64,000 nt of DNA, taken from assembly GCF_000016385.1 (NCBI RefSeq), contig NC_009376.1, forward strand, positions 496,001 through 560,000. The letters are read 5' to 3'. The notes below the pieces were generated by a model, which saw nothing but the letters and a program-made list of their open reading frames with translations, was not told the DNA's origin and made no database searches. This DNA comes from Pyrobaculum arsenaticum DSM 13514. GTDB lineage: Archaea > Thermoproteota > Thermoprotei > Thermoproteales > Thermoproteaceae. Shown here in pieces: positions 33,744-43,015 of this stretch. Both the position numbers and the translations under genes were made by a program. Positions within the stretch are counted from its first letter, which is position 1; each line of letters begins with the position of its first letter.

Positions 33744-33896
33744 ATGTTCCTCAGGGAAATTGCAGAGAGGCTCATACTAAAGTATGGCACCCCCGAGGTC
33801 TGGAAGTTGCACATACACGCCTCGATACGGGCCTACGAGGAAAAAAGAGGTGTGACTATCTTCTGTGTCTCCCGGTTGCGTAGGCTATTGCCATGA
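33744..33896 (+). CDS. Small 50-residue protein of unknown function
   Basis: The frame begins MFLREIAERLILKYGTPEVW and continues with alternating helical, charged residues (ASIRAYEEKRG). An A/T box (CTTTATGA, 33708-33715) is about 30 nt upstream. It overlaps the end of the TreT gene on the other strand by 41 nt. The composition is protein-like, but it may be a fragment of a longer lost gene. Confidence 0.4.
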   Translation: MFLREIAERLILKYGTPEVWKLHIHASIRAYEEKRGVTIFCVSRLRRLLP

Positions 33897-35061
33897 GGTA
33901 GCGCCTCAGATGGTGGGTTATTAGGAAGTTTCTCCGGACGTGTTCTCTGCCTGCGGCGCCCATCTTCTCCCTTATCTCCTTCTCCCTGAGGAGGAAGGTG
34001 ACGTAGTGGGCGGCGACGCGGGGGGAGGTGGCGAGGAAGCCGGTGACTCCGTGTATTACCTGGATTTTAATGCCCCCCGCCCTTCCGCCTACCACCGGCT
34101 TGCTTTTCCACAACGCCTCCGAGACCGTGAGCCCGAAGCCCTCTCTTATAGACTTCTGCATCACCACAGTGGCGGCGCGTTGGAAGGCGTTGACCTCCAC
34201 GTGGCTGTCAGGTGGTAGCATGAGGAGGTGTATGTCTGAGTCGCCGCCGGCGGCCTCCACAGTTTTCTTATAGACGGCCTCCCCCTCGGGGTCGTCGTGC
34301 GCGGGGCTACCCAGGTAGACCAGCTGGAGGTCGGGGACGTGGCGCTTGGCCAGCCTATACGCCTCCACGACGCCCAGGGGATCCTTTGCCCAGTCAAAGC
34401 GGGAGACTTGCAACAAGATTGGCCTCTCCGTGTCGACGTCGAATTTCGCCACTATGCGCTCCACCGTGGTTGGCGGCAGCTCCTTGTTTTTGGGGCTGAG
34501 GGGGTCTATCGAGGGGGGTATGAGGAGCTGGGGTATCTCCAGGTCGTCTCTGGCAAATTCGGGTATGTGGAATATGGCGAGGTCGTACATGGAGACGTAC
34601 CGCTTGAGGAACGCCCAGACCTCGGGATGCGGCGTAGAGAGGTCTATGTGGCACCTCCAAATCCACTTTCCCCTCTTCCTGTACTTGATAAGGCCGGCTG
34701 GCTGGGGGTCGTGTATGAAAACCACGTCGTAGTCGAGATCCAGCTCATTGGCGTTTATCTCCTGCCACTTCTCGTATACGGAATACAGATGGCTCGGCAC
34801 ATCCCGCACCGTGCCCTGGAGGGCGTTGTGGAAAGTCTTAGTTGCGGTGAAGAACTCCGCGTCGCCCCGTATCACCTTCCAGTCAACCCTTAGCCCTAGT
34901 TCCCGCATTAGGGGCACCATCCTGTTTAGGATCTCCGCAACGCCGCCCCCGGCGGCGGTGGAGTTCACGTGTAGGATGGAGAGGTCTTGGAGCCGCTCCG
35001 CTAGCTTGACTATTGCGTCTATTTCATCCTCCCCCACGAATTGGGCGTATTTCTCAATCAT
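33856..35061 (-). CDS. treT: Trehalose glycosyltransferring synthase (TreT)
   Basis: 401-residue GT4 glycosyltransferase that makes trehalose from an NDP-glucose and glucose. HVNSTAAGGGVAEILNRMVP is the characteristic N-terminal loop, then FIHDPQPAGLI, QVSRFDWAKDPLGVVEAY and REGFGLTVSEALWKSKPVVG with the GT4 EX7E motif. The ATG at 35061 overlaps the stop of the upstream gene as ATGA, which decides the start over the GTG nine bases earlier. It gives a second trehalose route besides TPSP. Confidence 0.9.
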   Translation of the reverse strand: MIEKYAQFVGEDEIDAIVKLAERLQDLSILHVNSTAAGGGVAEILNRMVPLMRELGLRVDWKVIRGDAEFFTATKTFHNALQGTVRDVPSHLYSVYEKWQEINANELDLDYDVVFIHDPQPAGLIKYRKRGKWIWRCHIDLSTPHPEVWAFLKRYVSMYDLAIFHIPEFARDDLEIPQLLIPPSIDPLSPKNKELPPTTVERIVAKFDVDTERPILLQVSRFDWAKDPLGVVEAYRLAKRHVPDLQLVYLGSPAHDDPEGEAVYKKTVEAAGGDSDIHLLMLPPDSHVEVNAFQRAATVVMQKSIREGFGLTVSEALWKSKPVVGGRAGGIKIQVIHGVTGFLATSPRVAAHYVTFLLREKEIREKMGAAGREHVRRNFLITHHLRRYLMAIAYATGRHRR

Positions 35062-35732
35062 AACAGCCACCGCCTCAGCGTCTTCAAGATGTCTCCCCTA
35101 AGCGCCTCCTCGCTGTTGTACATCAACGGGTCTATGCGGCTGAGGCTTTCCGCGACCTCCGCCAGGCCGAAGTTCTTCTCAAGCCACGTGGAGAAGTCGT
35201 TTCGGCCTGCCCCGTCGAGGACGCGCCTGGTGACGAAGTGGTATACTATAGACTCCCCCGGCACTACCTCTAACATGTCTAGAAACTCCCCCAAGGTGTT
35301 CGCAACGTAGTTTGTTTCAACTACCACGGGCTCCATGGCTACAAAGACGAACTCCGATCTGCCAGCCCTGTCATCGGCGTGTGGCTCTAGGATCTCCACT
35401 ATCTCCCTCCTGATGTCTTCGATGGTGGCCGGCTCTGCGCCGGATATGTCGGACAACGCCGCGGCGAGCTCTTCATCCCCCACCTCTTCGCCTACCCAGT
35501 GGGCGAAGTCGTTGGTGTACTTAGGGGGTATCAAGTGCTTGGATCTTATAGTGTGGAACAGGTGGTGGAAAAGCGTGTTTTTATCCGCCGCCTTTATCCC
35601 CTCTAGGAGATCCCTCAAAGTCTTCGCCCTCCTCCGGCTGTAGAAAGATAGATAATACGCCGTGTAGAACTTAAATGGGATGCCCCTACCCGACGTGTCG
35701 AGCGACTTTGCGCCGAGCTTCACATAGCACAT
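35058..35732 (-). CDS. TreT-associated protein (possibly DUF5752)
   Basis: 224-residue cytosolic helical protein directly coupled to treT. Two similar-looking halves each carry a helical unit with an acidic/aromatic pattern (TNDFAHWVGEEVGDEELAAAL about 73-93, and RNDFSTWLEKNFGLAEVAESL about 177-197), so it may be an internal duplication. Proteins of this sort accompany TreT in other archaea. A TTAAATAC box (35743-35750) points to GTG 35723; ATG 35732 is kept as the longest likely start. No catalytic motif seen. Confidence 0.65.
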   Translation of the reverse strand: MCYVKLGAKSLDTSGRGIPFKFYTAYYLSFYSRRRAKTLRDLLEGIKAADKNTLFHHLFHTIRSKHLIPPKYTNDFAHWVGEEVGDEELAAALSDISGAEPATIEDIRREIVEILEPHADDRAGRSEFVFVAMEPVVVETNYVANTLGEFLDMLEVVPGESIVYHFVTRRVLDGAGRNDFSTWLEKNFGLAEVAESLSRIDPLMYNSEEALRGDILKTLRRWLL

Positions 35733-35842
35733 CTACTGTTGAGTATTTAACCACACCGGCTTTAGGCGTCTCCGAGGGCTATCCTTCGCGGACGTGGCCG
35801 GCGAAGGCATCTAAACTTTTAAGAATCTGCATAGGTACATGT

Positions 35843-36442
35843 ATGCTTGACTTGTGGAGCGCCGTGTTTTACATCGCCGTGGCTCTTCTAATCGCTGTTG
35901 TCGGGTATGTTTTAGGGAGGGCAATTCGCCATATTCTCGACAGCTTCTTCCGACGTACAGGCCTCAACGACTGGTTCAGAAGCTTCAACATAGGGCGCGC
36001 GCTGTTGCGCTCGGGCTACACTGCAGGGGAGTTCTTCGGCTCGGTAGCCGCCTGGGTGGTGTACATCGTGTTTTTCCTCCTCGCGCTTGCATACATAGCT
36101 CTGAACCTCGGCTATCAGGACAGCTACGCCCTTATACTCAGCATCTTGTACACCTACGTCTACGGTTTTGTGAAGTTCTTCATAATCTCCATCTTCGGCT
36201 TCATTTTGGTAGACGGCTTCGTCGAGTATATCTACAAAGGCGCGTTGTCGAAAAGCGAGGTAGTAGTCGGCGTGGTGGCCGAGTATGTGAGGATAATCCT
36301 TTACCTCGTGGTGATCACATTCGCGTTGGAGCAAGGCGGCATAAACGTCTCCACGCTTAGCTCCATGCTGACGCCGATTACTTGGGCCCTTGCCGCGGCT
36401 CTAGTCGCGGTGTTAGTAGCCGAGTCTGTAAAAAAGAAATGA
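35843..36442 (+). CDS. Channel-like membrane protein of the trehalose operon
   Basis: 199 residues with five or so membrane helices and a Gly/Ala/Val-rich final helix like a small mechanosensitive channel pore (TPITWALAAALVAVLVAE). In Thermoproteus tenax a putative mechanosensitive channel gene is in an operon with TPSP and a glycosyltransferase; this is the matching gene. The ATG at 35843 is 24 nt from a CTTTTAAG box. It is coupled by ATGA to the glycosyltransferase. Confidence 0.7.
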   Translation: MLDLWSAVFYIAVALLIAVVGYVLGRAIRHILDSFFRRTGLNDWFRSFNIGRALLRSGYTAGEFFGSVAAWVVYIVFFLLALAYIALNLGYQDSYALILSILYTYVYGFVKFFIISIFGFILVDGFVEYIYKGALSKSEVVVGVVAEYVRIILYLVVITFALEQGGINVSTLSSMLTPITWALAAALVAVLVAESVKKK

Positions 36443-37653
36443 ACATCGCCGTAGTGGCGCCCCAGAGCTCCCACTGGGAGGACACATACCGCGCCGCCGC
36501 CGTCTTGGTAAAGGCGTTTCTAAAGCTTGGGCACAAGTCGTGGCTAATTACAAGCATCTTCCACGATGGAAGGCCGGCGGTCGACGTAGATGCCGTGGAG
36601 AAAAGCGAGGGTGGCTACGTGGTGGTGGAGGGGGACGTCTCCGGGGTTCCTGCTATCCGGGTAATCAGTGGCAGGTCCCTAGTCCCGCCGTCTGTGATAT
36701 ATCTGAGAAACTTCCCAAGGGTGCTCAACGCAATCGACGAGGCCTACGGCCTAGACGCTGTGGTGGTCGTATCAAGCTTCTGGAACGGGCCGGAGGACGT
36801 GGCGAGGTGGATTTCGATAAAGAAGTCCCTCCTCACCATCGGCGAGGTGTCTAAAAGGCCTTTTTTCGTATACGTGCCCGTACTAGGTGGAAGGGCGCCT
36901 TTGAAAAAACCTATGGAGGCCGCCTCTAGAGTTATGTGGTCGACTCTCTACCTCCCACAGGTTTTGCAACAAGTCGATGTTGTGGTGGCCGTCTCTAGCA
37001 ACGAGTTCTACGACCTGCGCCAATACCGCGTTCCAGAAGATAAGATAGTTGAGTGCAGGGACTGGGTAGACCCCGACGTGGCCGAGCTAGCTGGGGGGCA
37101 ACTGGAAAGGCCCAAGCAAGCGGAGGGATACGACTTCTACGTCTCTTACATTGGCCCTCTTGACGAAGACCGGAACATACGCGGCTTAATAAAAGTCGCG
37201 GAGAGAATCGCATCAATGGGAAACGGAGCACTAATAGTCGCGGGGGCGGGTGAGGCAGAGGAGAAATTTAGGCGGGAGGCAGAAGGCCGGAAGAACGTGA
37301 TACTCATTAGAGAGCATGGTATTAGGACCATAGCTTCTATTATTAGATGGTCGCTGGCAGGCGTGGACTTAGCCTTTTACGAGCCGATGGGCATAAGGGC
37401 GCTGGAGTACTTATACTTTGGAGTGCCGTACGCCGCTCCCCCGACCTCAAACGCGGCTTACTTTATTACTAACGGCGTAGACGGCATACACCTAGAAAGC
37501 GCCAATGACATAGAAGGGTTTGTCAACTGGGTCTCAACATTATTGCGCGAGCCCGAGCTCAGAGACGAAATGAGCCTCAAGGCAAGGAAAAAGGCAACCG
37601 AGCGAACTGCCGTTAAGCTGGCGGAGACTTTACTAATGCGGCTGGCGTCATGA
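36439..37653 (+). CDS. GT4 glycosyltransferase of the trehalose operon
   Basis: 404 residues, GT-B fold: N-terminal MNIAVVAPQSSHWEDTYRAA, central FFVYVPVLGGRAPLKKP, and the C-terminal nucleotide-sugar domain with YISYIGP-like FYVSYIGPLDEDRNIRG, GALIVAGAGEAE and the FYEPMGIRALEYLYFG acidic motif. In T. tenax the homologous partner is needed for full trehalose-6-phosphate synthase activity. It begins on the ATGA overlap with the channel gene and ends overlapping tpsp on the other strand by 6 nt. Confidence 0.78.
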   Translation: MNIAVVAPQSSHWEDTYRAAAVLVKAFLKLGHKSWLITSIFHDGRPAVDVDAVEKSEGGYVVVEGDVSGVPAIRVISGRSLVPPSVIYLRNFPRVLNAIDEAYGLDAVVVVSSFWNGPEDVARWISIKKSLLTIGEVSKRPFFVYVPVLGGRAPLKKPMEAASRVMWSTLYLPQVLQQVDVVVAVSSNEFYDLRQYRVPEDKIVECRDWVDPDVAELAGGQLERPKQAEGYDFYVSYIGPLDEDRNIRGLIKVAERIASMGNGALIVAGAGEAEEKFRREAEGRKNVILIREHGIRTIASIIRWSLAGVDLAFYEPMGIRALEYLYFGVPYAAPPTSNAAYFITNGVDGIHLESANDIEGFVNWVSTLLREPELRDEMSLKARKKATERTAVKLAETLLMRLAS

Positions 37654-39855
37654 TATAAGTCTCCTAAGAAGCTCTCTCACCTTCCTGTACGACGGTGCCA
37701 TGAACTTAGCCGCCGTTTCGCCCCTTCCGACCTTCACGCTGAAGGCGGCCGGCACGCTTTTGAACATCTCCTCGTCTGTGTAGTCGTCTCCTGCAATGAG
37801 GACGAAGTCGGGGGCCAGCTTCTCGTATAGGAGCTTGGCCGCCGCCCCCTTGCTCACCCCGGCGGCCCTCACCTCCACCACCTTCACGCCGCGCAAGATG
37901 TTTGCAGGAGTGCCGGCGAGGAGACCGGAGAGGGCCTCAACTAGGCGATTCGCAGCTGCCTCGCCTACTTCAGCCTCGGCGTTTCTATAATGCCACGCTA
38001 TGGAGACCTCCTTCTCCTCTACGTAGGTGCCGGGAGTGAGAGCCGTGAAATCCTCCATTAACTTCCTAACGGCGGGCTTCCAGCTTAGGTCAAAGGGAAA
38101 CAGCTGTGTCCAGCCCCCGCCTGGCTCTTTTATAAAAGCTCCGTGCTCTGCGACTAGGTAGATATTGAGGTCGCCGAGCCACGCCTCAAGGAAGTCCCTA
38201 GGCCTTCCACTGATAACCGCGACACCGGTGTTGGGGATGTTCGCCAAGTCTCTCAGCATCTGTTTCAGCTCTGCGTCGGGCACGGCTTGGTACGCGTATG
38301 GGTAGTGCGGAACGAGCGTGCCGTCATAGTCGAGTATGAGAAGCCTCTTTCGTGAGTTGCGGAAGGCCGACGCGATCTCTTCAGCCGCCTCCCCGTCCAG
38401 TATCCTAGCAGGCGTGGCGGCTGACATCAAGTTGTCATTATACGCCAACGCTAAGGCGTGGATGAAGTCCACCCCCCACTTCACCACGTTGTGTTGCCTA
38501 ATCCTCTCCTGCATCGACTTAATGCGCCGGCACTGCTCCTCCGGATCCATGCCGAGCGCCCTCTCGATGGCGTTTACAATTCCACTCTCGTCGTTGGGAT
38601 TAACCACTAGGGCCTGGACTAGCTCGTGGGCCGCGCCGGCCGTCTCAGAAAGTATGAGGACGCCTCTGCAATCCCTTCTAGAAGCCACGTATTCCTTCGC
38701 CACGAGGTTCATCCCGTCTTTTAGAGGCGTGATAAGCGCCACGTCGGCGATGTTGTACAAAGCCAGGAGCGTCGGGGTTGGGATGAAGCGGGAGATGTAC
38801 ACAATGGGCACCCAGTCCACCTCGCCCAGCTCCCCGTTTATCCGCCCCACCTCCCTCTCGATCTCCCTCTTCATCGCCTCGTACTGCGGCACCCCAGTCC
38901 TAGACGGCACCACCACGAGGATAAACGTGGCCCTGCCCCTCCACTCCGGCCGCTCTTTTAGAAAACGCTCCCATGCATGTATACGGTTGATTACGCCCTT
39001 GGTGTAGTCCAGCCTGTCTATTGAAAAGACGATTTTCAGCCCCCTCAGCCTCTGCCTCAGCTCCTCGATCTGCCTCTCCACCTCCGGCACCTCCGACGAG
39101 TTGTGGAAGAAGTCGAAGTCTATGCTTATGGGGAAGGCCCCCACGCGAATCTTACGGCGGCCTGCGTAGACCATACCCGCCTCAGTCCTGTAGCCCAAGA
39201 ACTTGGAAACCGAGCGGAGGAAGTTATTAACGTACTCGTGGATGTGGAACCCGACTAGGTCCGCGCCGAGGAGCCCATCCAGCAGGGCGGTCCTCCAGGG
39301 CGGGGGCATCAGCTGGTACACCTCGGCGGGTGGGAAGGGGATGTGCAGGAAGAAGCCCACGGCCAGCTCAGGGGCTTGCTCTCTTAACATCCCCGGTACC
39401 AGCATGAGGTGGTAGTCGTGAACCCAGACGAAGTCTCCTGGACGCGCCACGGCGGACACAGCCTCTGCGTACTTATGATTAACCTGGAGATAGGACTCCC
39501 AAAACTTAGCCTCAAAGACCGTATACACCGTGAAGCTGTGGAACAGCGGCCAAAGCGTCGAGTTGCAAAAACCCTCATAAAACAGCTGGAGCTCCTCGCC
39601 GGTCAGGGGCACTGTTAACAGCCCCATCTCCCTCAACTTTGCCTTGACCTCTTCCGTCTCATGCTCCGCCTTGAGCCCTGACCAACCCACCCACACCACC
39701 TCGTCGAAGCCGAGCGTCTTCCCACTCTCCGTGGCCGCCAAAAACGACTTAATCGCGGTGGCCAGGCCGCCCACCGCCTCCCTAATCTCCACAGATCCGC
39801 CGCGGACAGAGACGGTTACCGGCAGGCGGTTGGACACGATTACAAGCTTAGCCAC
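37648..39855 (-). CDS. Fused trehalose-6-phosphate synthase/phosphatase (TPSP)
   Basis: 735 residues. OtsA domain (about 1-470): LVIVSNRLPVTVS, WVHDYHLMLVPGML, FSIDRLDYTKGV and the DGMNLVAKEYVASR glucose-nucleotide site. OtsB HAD domain (about 490-735): LLILDYDGTLVPHYP, VISGRPRDFL and IAGDDYTDEEMF. It makes trehalose from NDP-glucose and glucose 6-phosphate in the cytosol. It converges with its glycosyltransferase partner rather than sharing an operon as in T. tenax, and is divergent from mscS. Confidence 0.93.
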   Translation of the reverse strand: MAKLVIVSNRLPVTVSVRGGSVEIREAVGGLATAIKSFLAATESGKTLGFDEVVWVGWSGLKAEHETEEVKAKLREMGLLTVPLTGEELQLFYEGFCNSTLWPLFHSFTVYTVFEAKFWESYLQVNHKYAEAVSAVARPGDFVWVHDYHLMLVPGMLREQAPELAVGFFLHIPFPPAEVYQLMPPPWRTALLDGLLGADLVGFHIHEYVNNFLRSVSKFLGYRTEAGMVYAGRRKIRVGAFPISIDFDFFHNSSEVPEVERQIEELRQRLRGLKIVFSIDRLDYTKGVINRIHAWERFLKERPEWRGRATFILVVVPSRTGVPQYEAMKREIEREVGRINGELGEVDWVPIVYISRFIPTPTLLALYNIADVALITPLKDGMNLVAKEYVASRRDCRGVLILSETAGAAHELVQALVVNPNDESGIVNAIERALGMDPEEQCRRIKSMQERIRQHNVVKWGVDFIHALALAYNDNLMSAATPARILDGEAAEEIASAFRNSRKRLLILDYDGTLVPHYPYAYQAVPDAELKQMLRDLANIPNTGVAVISGRPRDFLEAWLGDLNIYLVAEHGAFIKEPGGGWTQLFPFDLSWKPAVRKLMEDFTALTPGTYVEEKEVSIAWHYRNAEAEVGEAAANRLVEALSGLLAGTPANILRGVKVVEVRAAGVSKGAAAKLLYEKLAPDFVLIAGDDYTDEEMFKSVPAAFSVKVGRGETAAKFMAPSYRKVRELLRRLIS

Positions 39856-39927
39856 ATCAATCCGGTGTGGCTAGAATAAATTTGTTAGGATGCCTCACCT
39901 TTTTATACCGATGCGTCGCGGCGGTTT

Positions 39928-40917
39928 ATGAAGACGAGGCTCTGGGCGGCGACCGTCGTGAAGGTTGCTGTCGTCGTGGCGGCGAGCGTTGTTGCGTACT
40001 ACTCAATGAAGTTTCTCAACGCGGTGTTCAATCTCGGCCTTACCCAAGAGGCGTACGGCTTCGCCGCCGCCTTCATAGCCACCGCGGCGGGGGTCATAGT
40101 GTCGAATATCGTTGGCAACGCCCTGATTGTCCACCTGAGGCCGGCCCTCAAGGAGAAGGCGTTCTCCATTGGCAACGTGGTAAAGTTACTCGGCTTCTTC
40201 TTCTCGATCATCATAGCATTCACCATTGCGAAGATAGGCGCTGAGGTGGCGGTGCTCGGAGGCACCGTCACGGGGCTTGTGCTGGGCCTCGCGTTGCAAC
40301 AAGTTCTTGGCAACCTATTTGCCGGCCTCATCATCTTAGCCACCAGGTTCATAACAGTAGGCGACGTGGTGAGGATAACCTCAACAGGCCTCCCCTACCA
40401 GTGGGCAATGCTACCCGCGTATAAGTGGTTCTCTCCCGACTACGTCGTGCCCGGGTACAAGGGGCGCGTCGTGGAGATTGGGCTGTTCTACACCACGATC
40501 ATCCTCGACATGGGCCAGGAGATGCGCATACCCAACTCCATCGTCCTAAGCTCGGGGGTCGTGGACTACACGCCCCAGTGGAGCGAGCGCAACATCGTCA
40601 TGATACGGCTAGAATTACCCCTCTCGATAATCGATTTCGACAATTTGGAGAAGGAAATAACAGAGGTTCTCGGCGGGTTGAAAGTCTTGGCAGTAGACTA
40701 CACAGAACAGAGCGATAAGGACTACGTGATCCTGAGGATAAAAATAGAGGTTCCCGAAGGCGTCGACTGGCGCGCCGCTAAGAGCGAAGCTCTTAAAAGG
40801 CTGTTGAAATACCGCGACGCCAAAATCCATGAGAAGTTCTACAGATATGCCTGCCTCACCCGAGGCATTCTCTGCGACAAATACGCCGCCGAGATGGTAA
40901 AATCTGCCAACAGCTGA
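39928..40917 (+). CDS. mscS: MscS-family mechanosensitive channel
   Basis: 329 residues: about four N-terminal membrane helices, the pore helix and beta domain motif VTGLVLGLALQQVLGNLFAGL (about 112-132), then FITVGDVVRI, MRIPNSIVLSSGVVDYT and an alpha/beta cytoplasmic end. It opens under membrane tension to release solutes such as trehalose. TTTTTATA at 39900-39907 is about 24 nt from the ATG. Confidence 0.92.
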   Translation: MKTRLWAATVVKVAVVVAASVVAYYSMKFLNAVFNLGLTQEAYGFAAAFIATAAGVIVSNIVGNALIVHLRPALKEKAFSIGNVVKLLGFFFSIIIAFTIAKIGAEVAVLGGTVTGLVLGLALQQVLGNLFAGLIILATRFITVGDVVRITSTGLPYQWAMLPAYKWFSPDYVVPGYKGRVVEIGLFYTTIILDMGQEMRIPNSIVLSSGVVDYTPQWSERNIVMIRLELPLSIIDFDNLEKEITEVLGGLKVLAVDYTEQSDKDYVILRIKIEVPEGVDWRAAKSEALKRLLKYRDAKIHEKFYRYACLTRGILCDKYAAEMVKSANS

Positions 40918-40949
40918 AAGGGCCCAGGCCCACCCCCGCCTCCCTCAAG

Positions 40950-40967
40950 CTAGCCGAGGCTGGCTAG
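40950..40967 (+). terminator. Possible stem-loop terminator after mscS
   Basis: CTAGCC and GGCTAG form a 6-bp stem with a six-base loop 33 nt after the mscS stop, followed by TTTG. The weak T-run makes this tentative. Confidence 0.35.
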
Positions 40968-41022
40968 TTTGCTCGGACACGGCGAAGCCTTTTGGGGCTT
41001 AGCTTCTAGTTGAGAGTTGCTG

Positions 41023-42522
41023 TCAGATTTCCAGCACGTCGCGATCTCTGTCCTCTTTGGCGGAGCTCTCTCTTCTCTTGAAACCTATGGCGATGCCTCC
41101 GCCGACAGCCACCGCGGCTGCTGCGATTTTGATAAAGCTAGGTTGCGTGAGCGTCGGTACACGTACAGTGGGCTGTAGTCTTGTGAGGTATTTGACTCCG
41201 TTAATTTCTACCGCTATTGGGTCGGCCAGCGGAAGTATGCGCGCCGTCCCTCCCTGTCCCCTAAACCTTAGCCCCCCTACGTATACGTAGAAGCTGTCTA
41301 TGGGGGAGCCCAACACATCTTCGACCCTCACCTCCACGAACAGGCGGGAGACGTTGATGGCAACTAGAGGAGATGCCTTCACGCGGTATTCTTGCACAAA
41401 GGTGCCGTTGTAGTATACCTTCACCGTGATGTTTTCGCCTAGTCTAGCCACCTCCGGCGTCGCGGTGGCGTTGAAGCCGGGGTAGTCTAGCACCACTCTA
41501 GGCTTTACCAAGTCGGTGTAGGTCTCTAATACGCCCGAGGAGGACGCCGCGGGGTATCTGTAAAGCGTGTCGCCCGCCTTCACGTAGAGGTAGTACGTAG
41601 CCCCCTCTACGATGCACATGGCCACTGGAGATCCGTCTTCTGTGGTTACCATGTACACAGGCAGGGGCTTGCCGTCGGCGGTCTTGGCCTCAGCGCCGCT
41701 GAGCCTCCAAGTCCTCACCACAGAGGGGAGCAGGTACATCTGCAGTGTGTATTCTTCTCCAGTGTCTAGCTTCACCAGCACCTGGTACGGCCTCTCCAGG
41801 GGGTTAGACACCGTGGCCGTGCCGTTGCACTCCCCCGCCACGGGGATTCTTACTTGCTCCACCACCACCCTCGGCTTGCCCACCGCCGCTGTTTGGTTGG
41901 GGGAGAACCACAGGACGAAGTCGGGTGTCCAAGGCTTGACCCCGTCTACGCGGACGCCCAACGCTGGGACCACCAAGTAGTAATCCGGCTTGTCTTCGCT
42001 TAGGCTGAAGTAGGTGATATTCGCAATGCCGTAGGCAGATATCTTCGCGTAACTGTACACGACGTACTCCTCCACGTAGACGCCCATCACAACCTGCGAC
42101 GAGATCTTGTAGTAGAAGCGTCCATCTACCTGCGGCTGGGTGAAAGACTTTACCTTGACTATCGCCGTCCCGTTGATCTCTAGAGGCACTCCCTGGTAGA
42201 TCAACAACGTGTCTGTGCCTTTCACGGAAATCGGCACAGCCGGCCCTATTGATCTCCACCTATCTATTTTAACGGATATGAAGTCGCCGCAGATCTGCCC
42301 CTTTACGTATTTGGGCGTTGGATACGGGTCGAGCCCAGGTAGCGCCAACGCCCCGGTGGTGCTCACGGCGTATACAGACGCGATTCCCCAAGGCGATAGG
42401 GGGTCTACATATGCAGAGAAGTTTGCACAGCCGCTGAGTGGGGCTGTGTAGATAAAGGGTACCGCAGTTATGGGGACGTACAGAACAGTGGCGTTGATCA
42501 GAAGAGTCAGAAGGCCCAACAT
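41023..42522 (-). CDS. Secreted, C-terminally anchored surface protein
   Basis: 499 residues: signal peptide (MLGLLTLLINATVLYVPITA), a large beta-rich extracellular region with several N-glycosylation sequons (for example NGTA, NITY and NGTF), then a C-terminal anchor (FIKIAAAAVAVGGGIAIGF) and a basic tail. No catalytic motif. The ATG is 24 nt from a CTTTTAAAG box. It may be a surface-layer-associated or adhesive protein; family not recognised. Confidence 0.7.
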   Translation of the reverse strand: MLGLLTLLINATVLYVPITAVPFIYTAPLSGCANFSAYVDPLSPWGIASVYAVSTTGALALPGLDPYPTPKYVKGQICGDFISVKIDRWRSIGPAVPISVKGTDTLLIYQGVPLEINGTAIVKVKSFTQPQVDGRFYYKISSQVVMGVYVEEYVVYSYAKISAYGIANITYFSLSEDKPDYYLVVPALGVRVDGVKPWTPDFVLWFSPNQTAAVGKPRVVVEQVRIPVAGECNGTATVSNPLERPYQVLVKLDTGEEYTLQMYLLPSVVRTWRLSGAEAKTADGKPLPVYMVTTEDGSPVAMCIVEGATYYLYVKAGDTLYRYPAASSSGVLETYTDLVKPRVVLDYPGFNATATPEVARLGENITVKVYYNGTFVQEYRVKASPLVAINVSRLFVEVRVEDVLGSPIDSFYVYVGGLRFRGQGGTARILPLADPIAVEINGVKYLTRLQPTVRVPTLTQPSFIKIAAAAVAVGGGIAIGFKRRESSAKEDRDRDVLEI

Positions 42523-42603
42523 GTAGCTATCCGCCTACAGTCTTTAAAAGGTAGTAGTGATTTTAAACTCCTAACTCTTAAATAGTCCTCTATCAAATAC
42601 GCC

Positions 42604-42900
42604 GTGAAGTGGTCTCTTTACGCTATTCTGTACCTCATAGGAGTGCTCACGATGGGGCTACTGCTAGTCGGAGTAGAGCAGGTAATCGCCGCAGCCTTGG
42701 ACTTGGTGTTCCTAGTCATCGCAATTGTCCTTTTTAGGGTGGCGGCAAAGGACGTCTCAGCAGCCTTGGACATCGCGGCTGACGACAAAGAGCGGGTTGA
42801 ACTGAGAATGGTACAAGCACTCCTAATATCTACCTTCGTAATATCAGCTACAGTCCTCGCCTACGGGTTCTTAAAAGCCCTCTTCCCATTTATTCCTTAA
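42604..42900 (+). CDS. Three-helix membrane protein of unknown function
   Basis: 98 residues, three membrane helices, with a charged loop DVSAALDIAADDKERVELRM between helices two and three. The GTG at 42604 is 24 nt after an ACTCTTAAATAG box. No family recognised. It is divergent from the surface-protein gene. Confidence 0.65.
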   Translation: MKWSLYAILYLIGVLTMGLLLVGVEQVIAAALDLVFLVIAIVLFRVAAKDVSAALDIAADDKERVELRMVQALLISTFVISATVLAYGFLKALFPFIP

Positions 42901-43015
42901 CTCCCCCGGAGCCATACTCGTCTATGACCTCGGCGTAACCAGTAGCTCCTAGCCGACGCCCTTTTACCTAGCTAGGGCGAAAAGGTCGCTTTTACGACGC
43001 CTCCTTTCACCTTAT

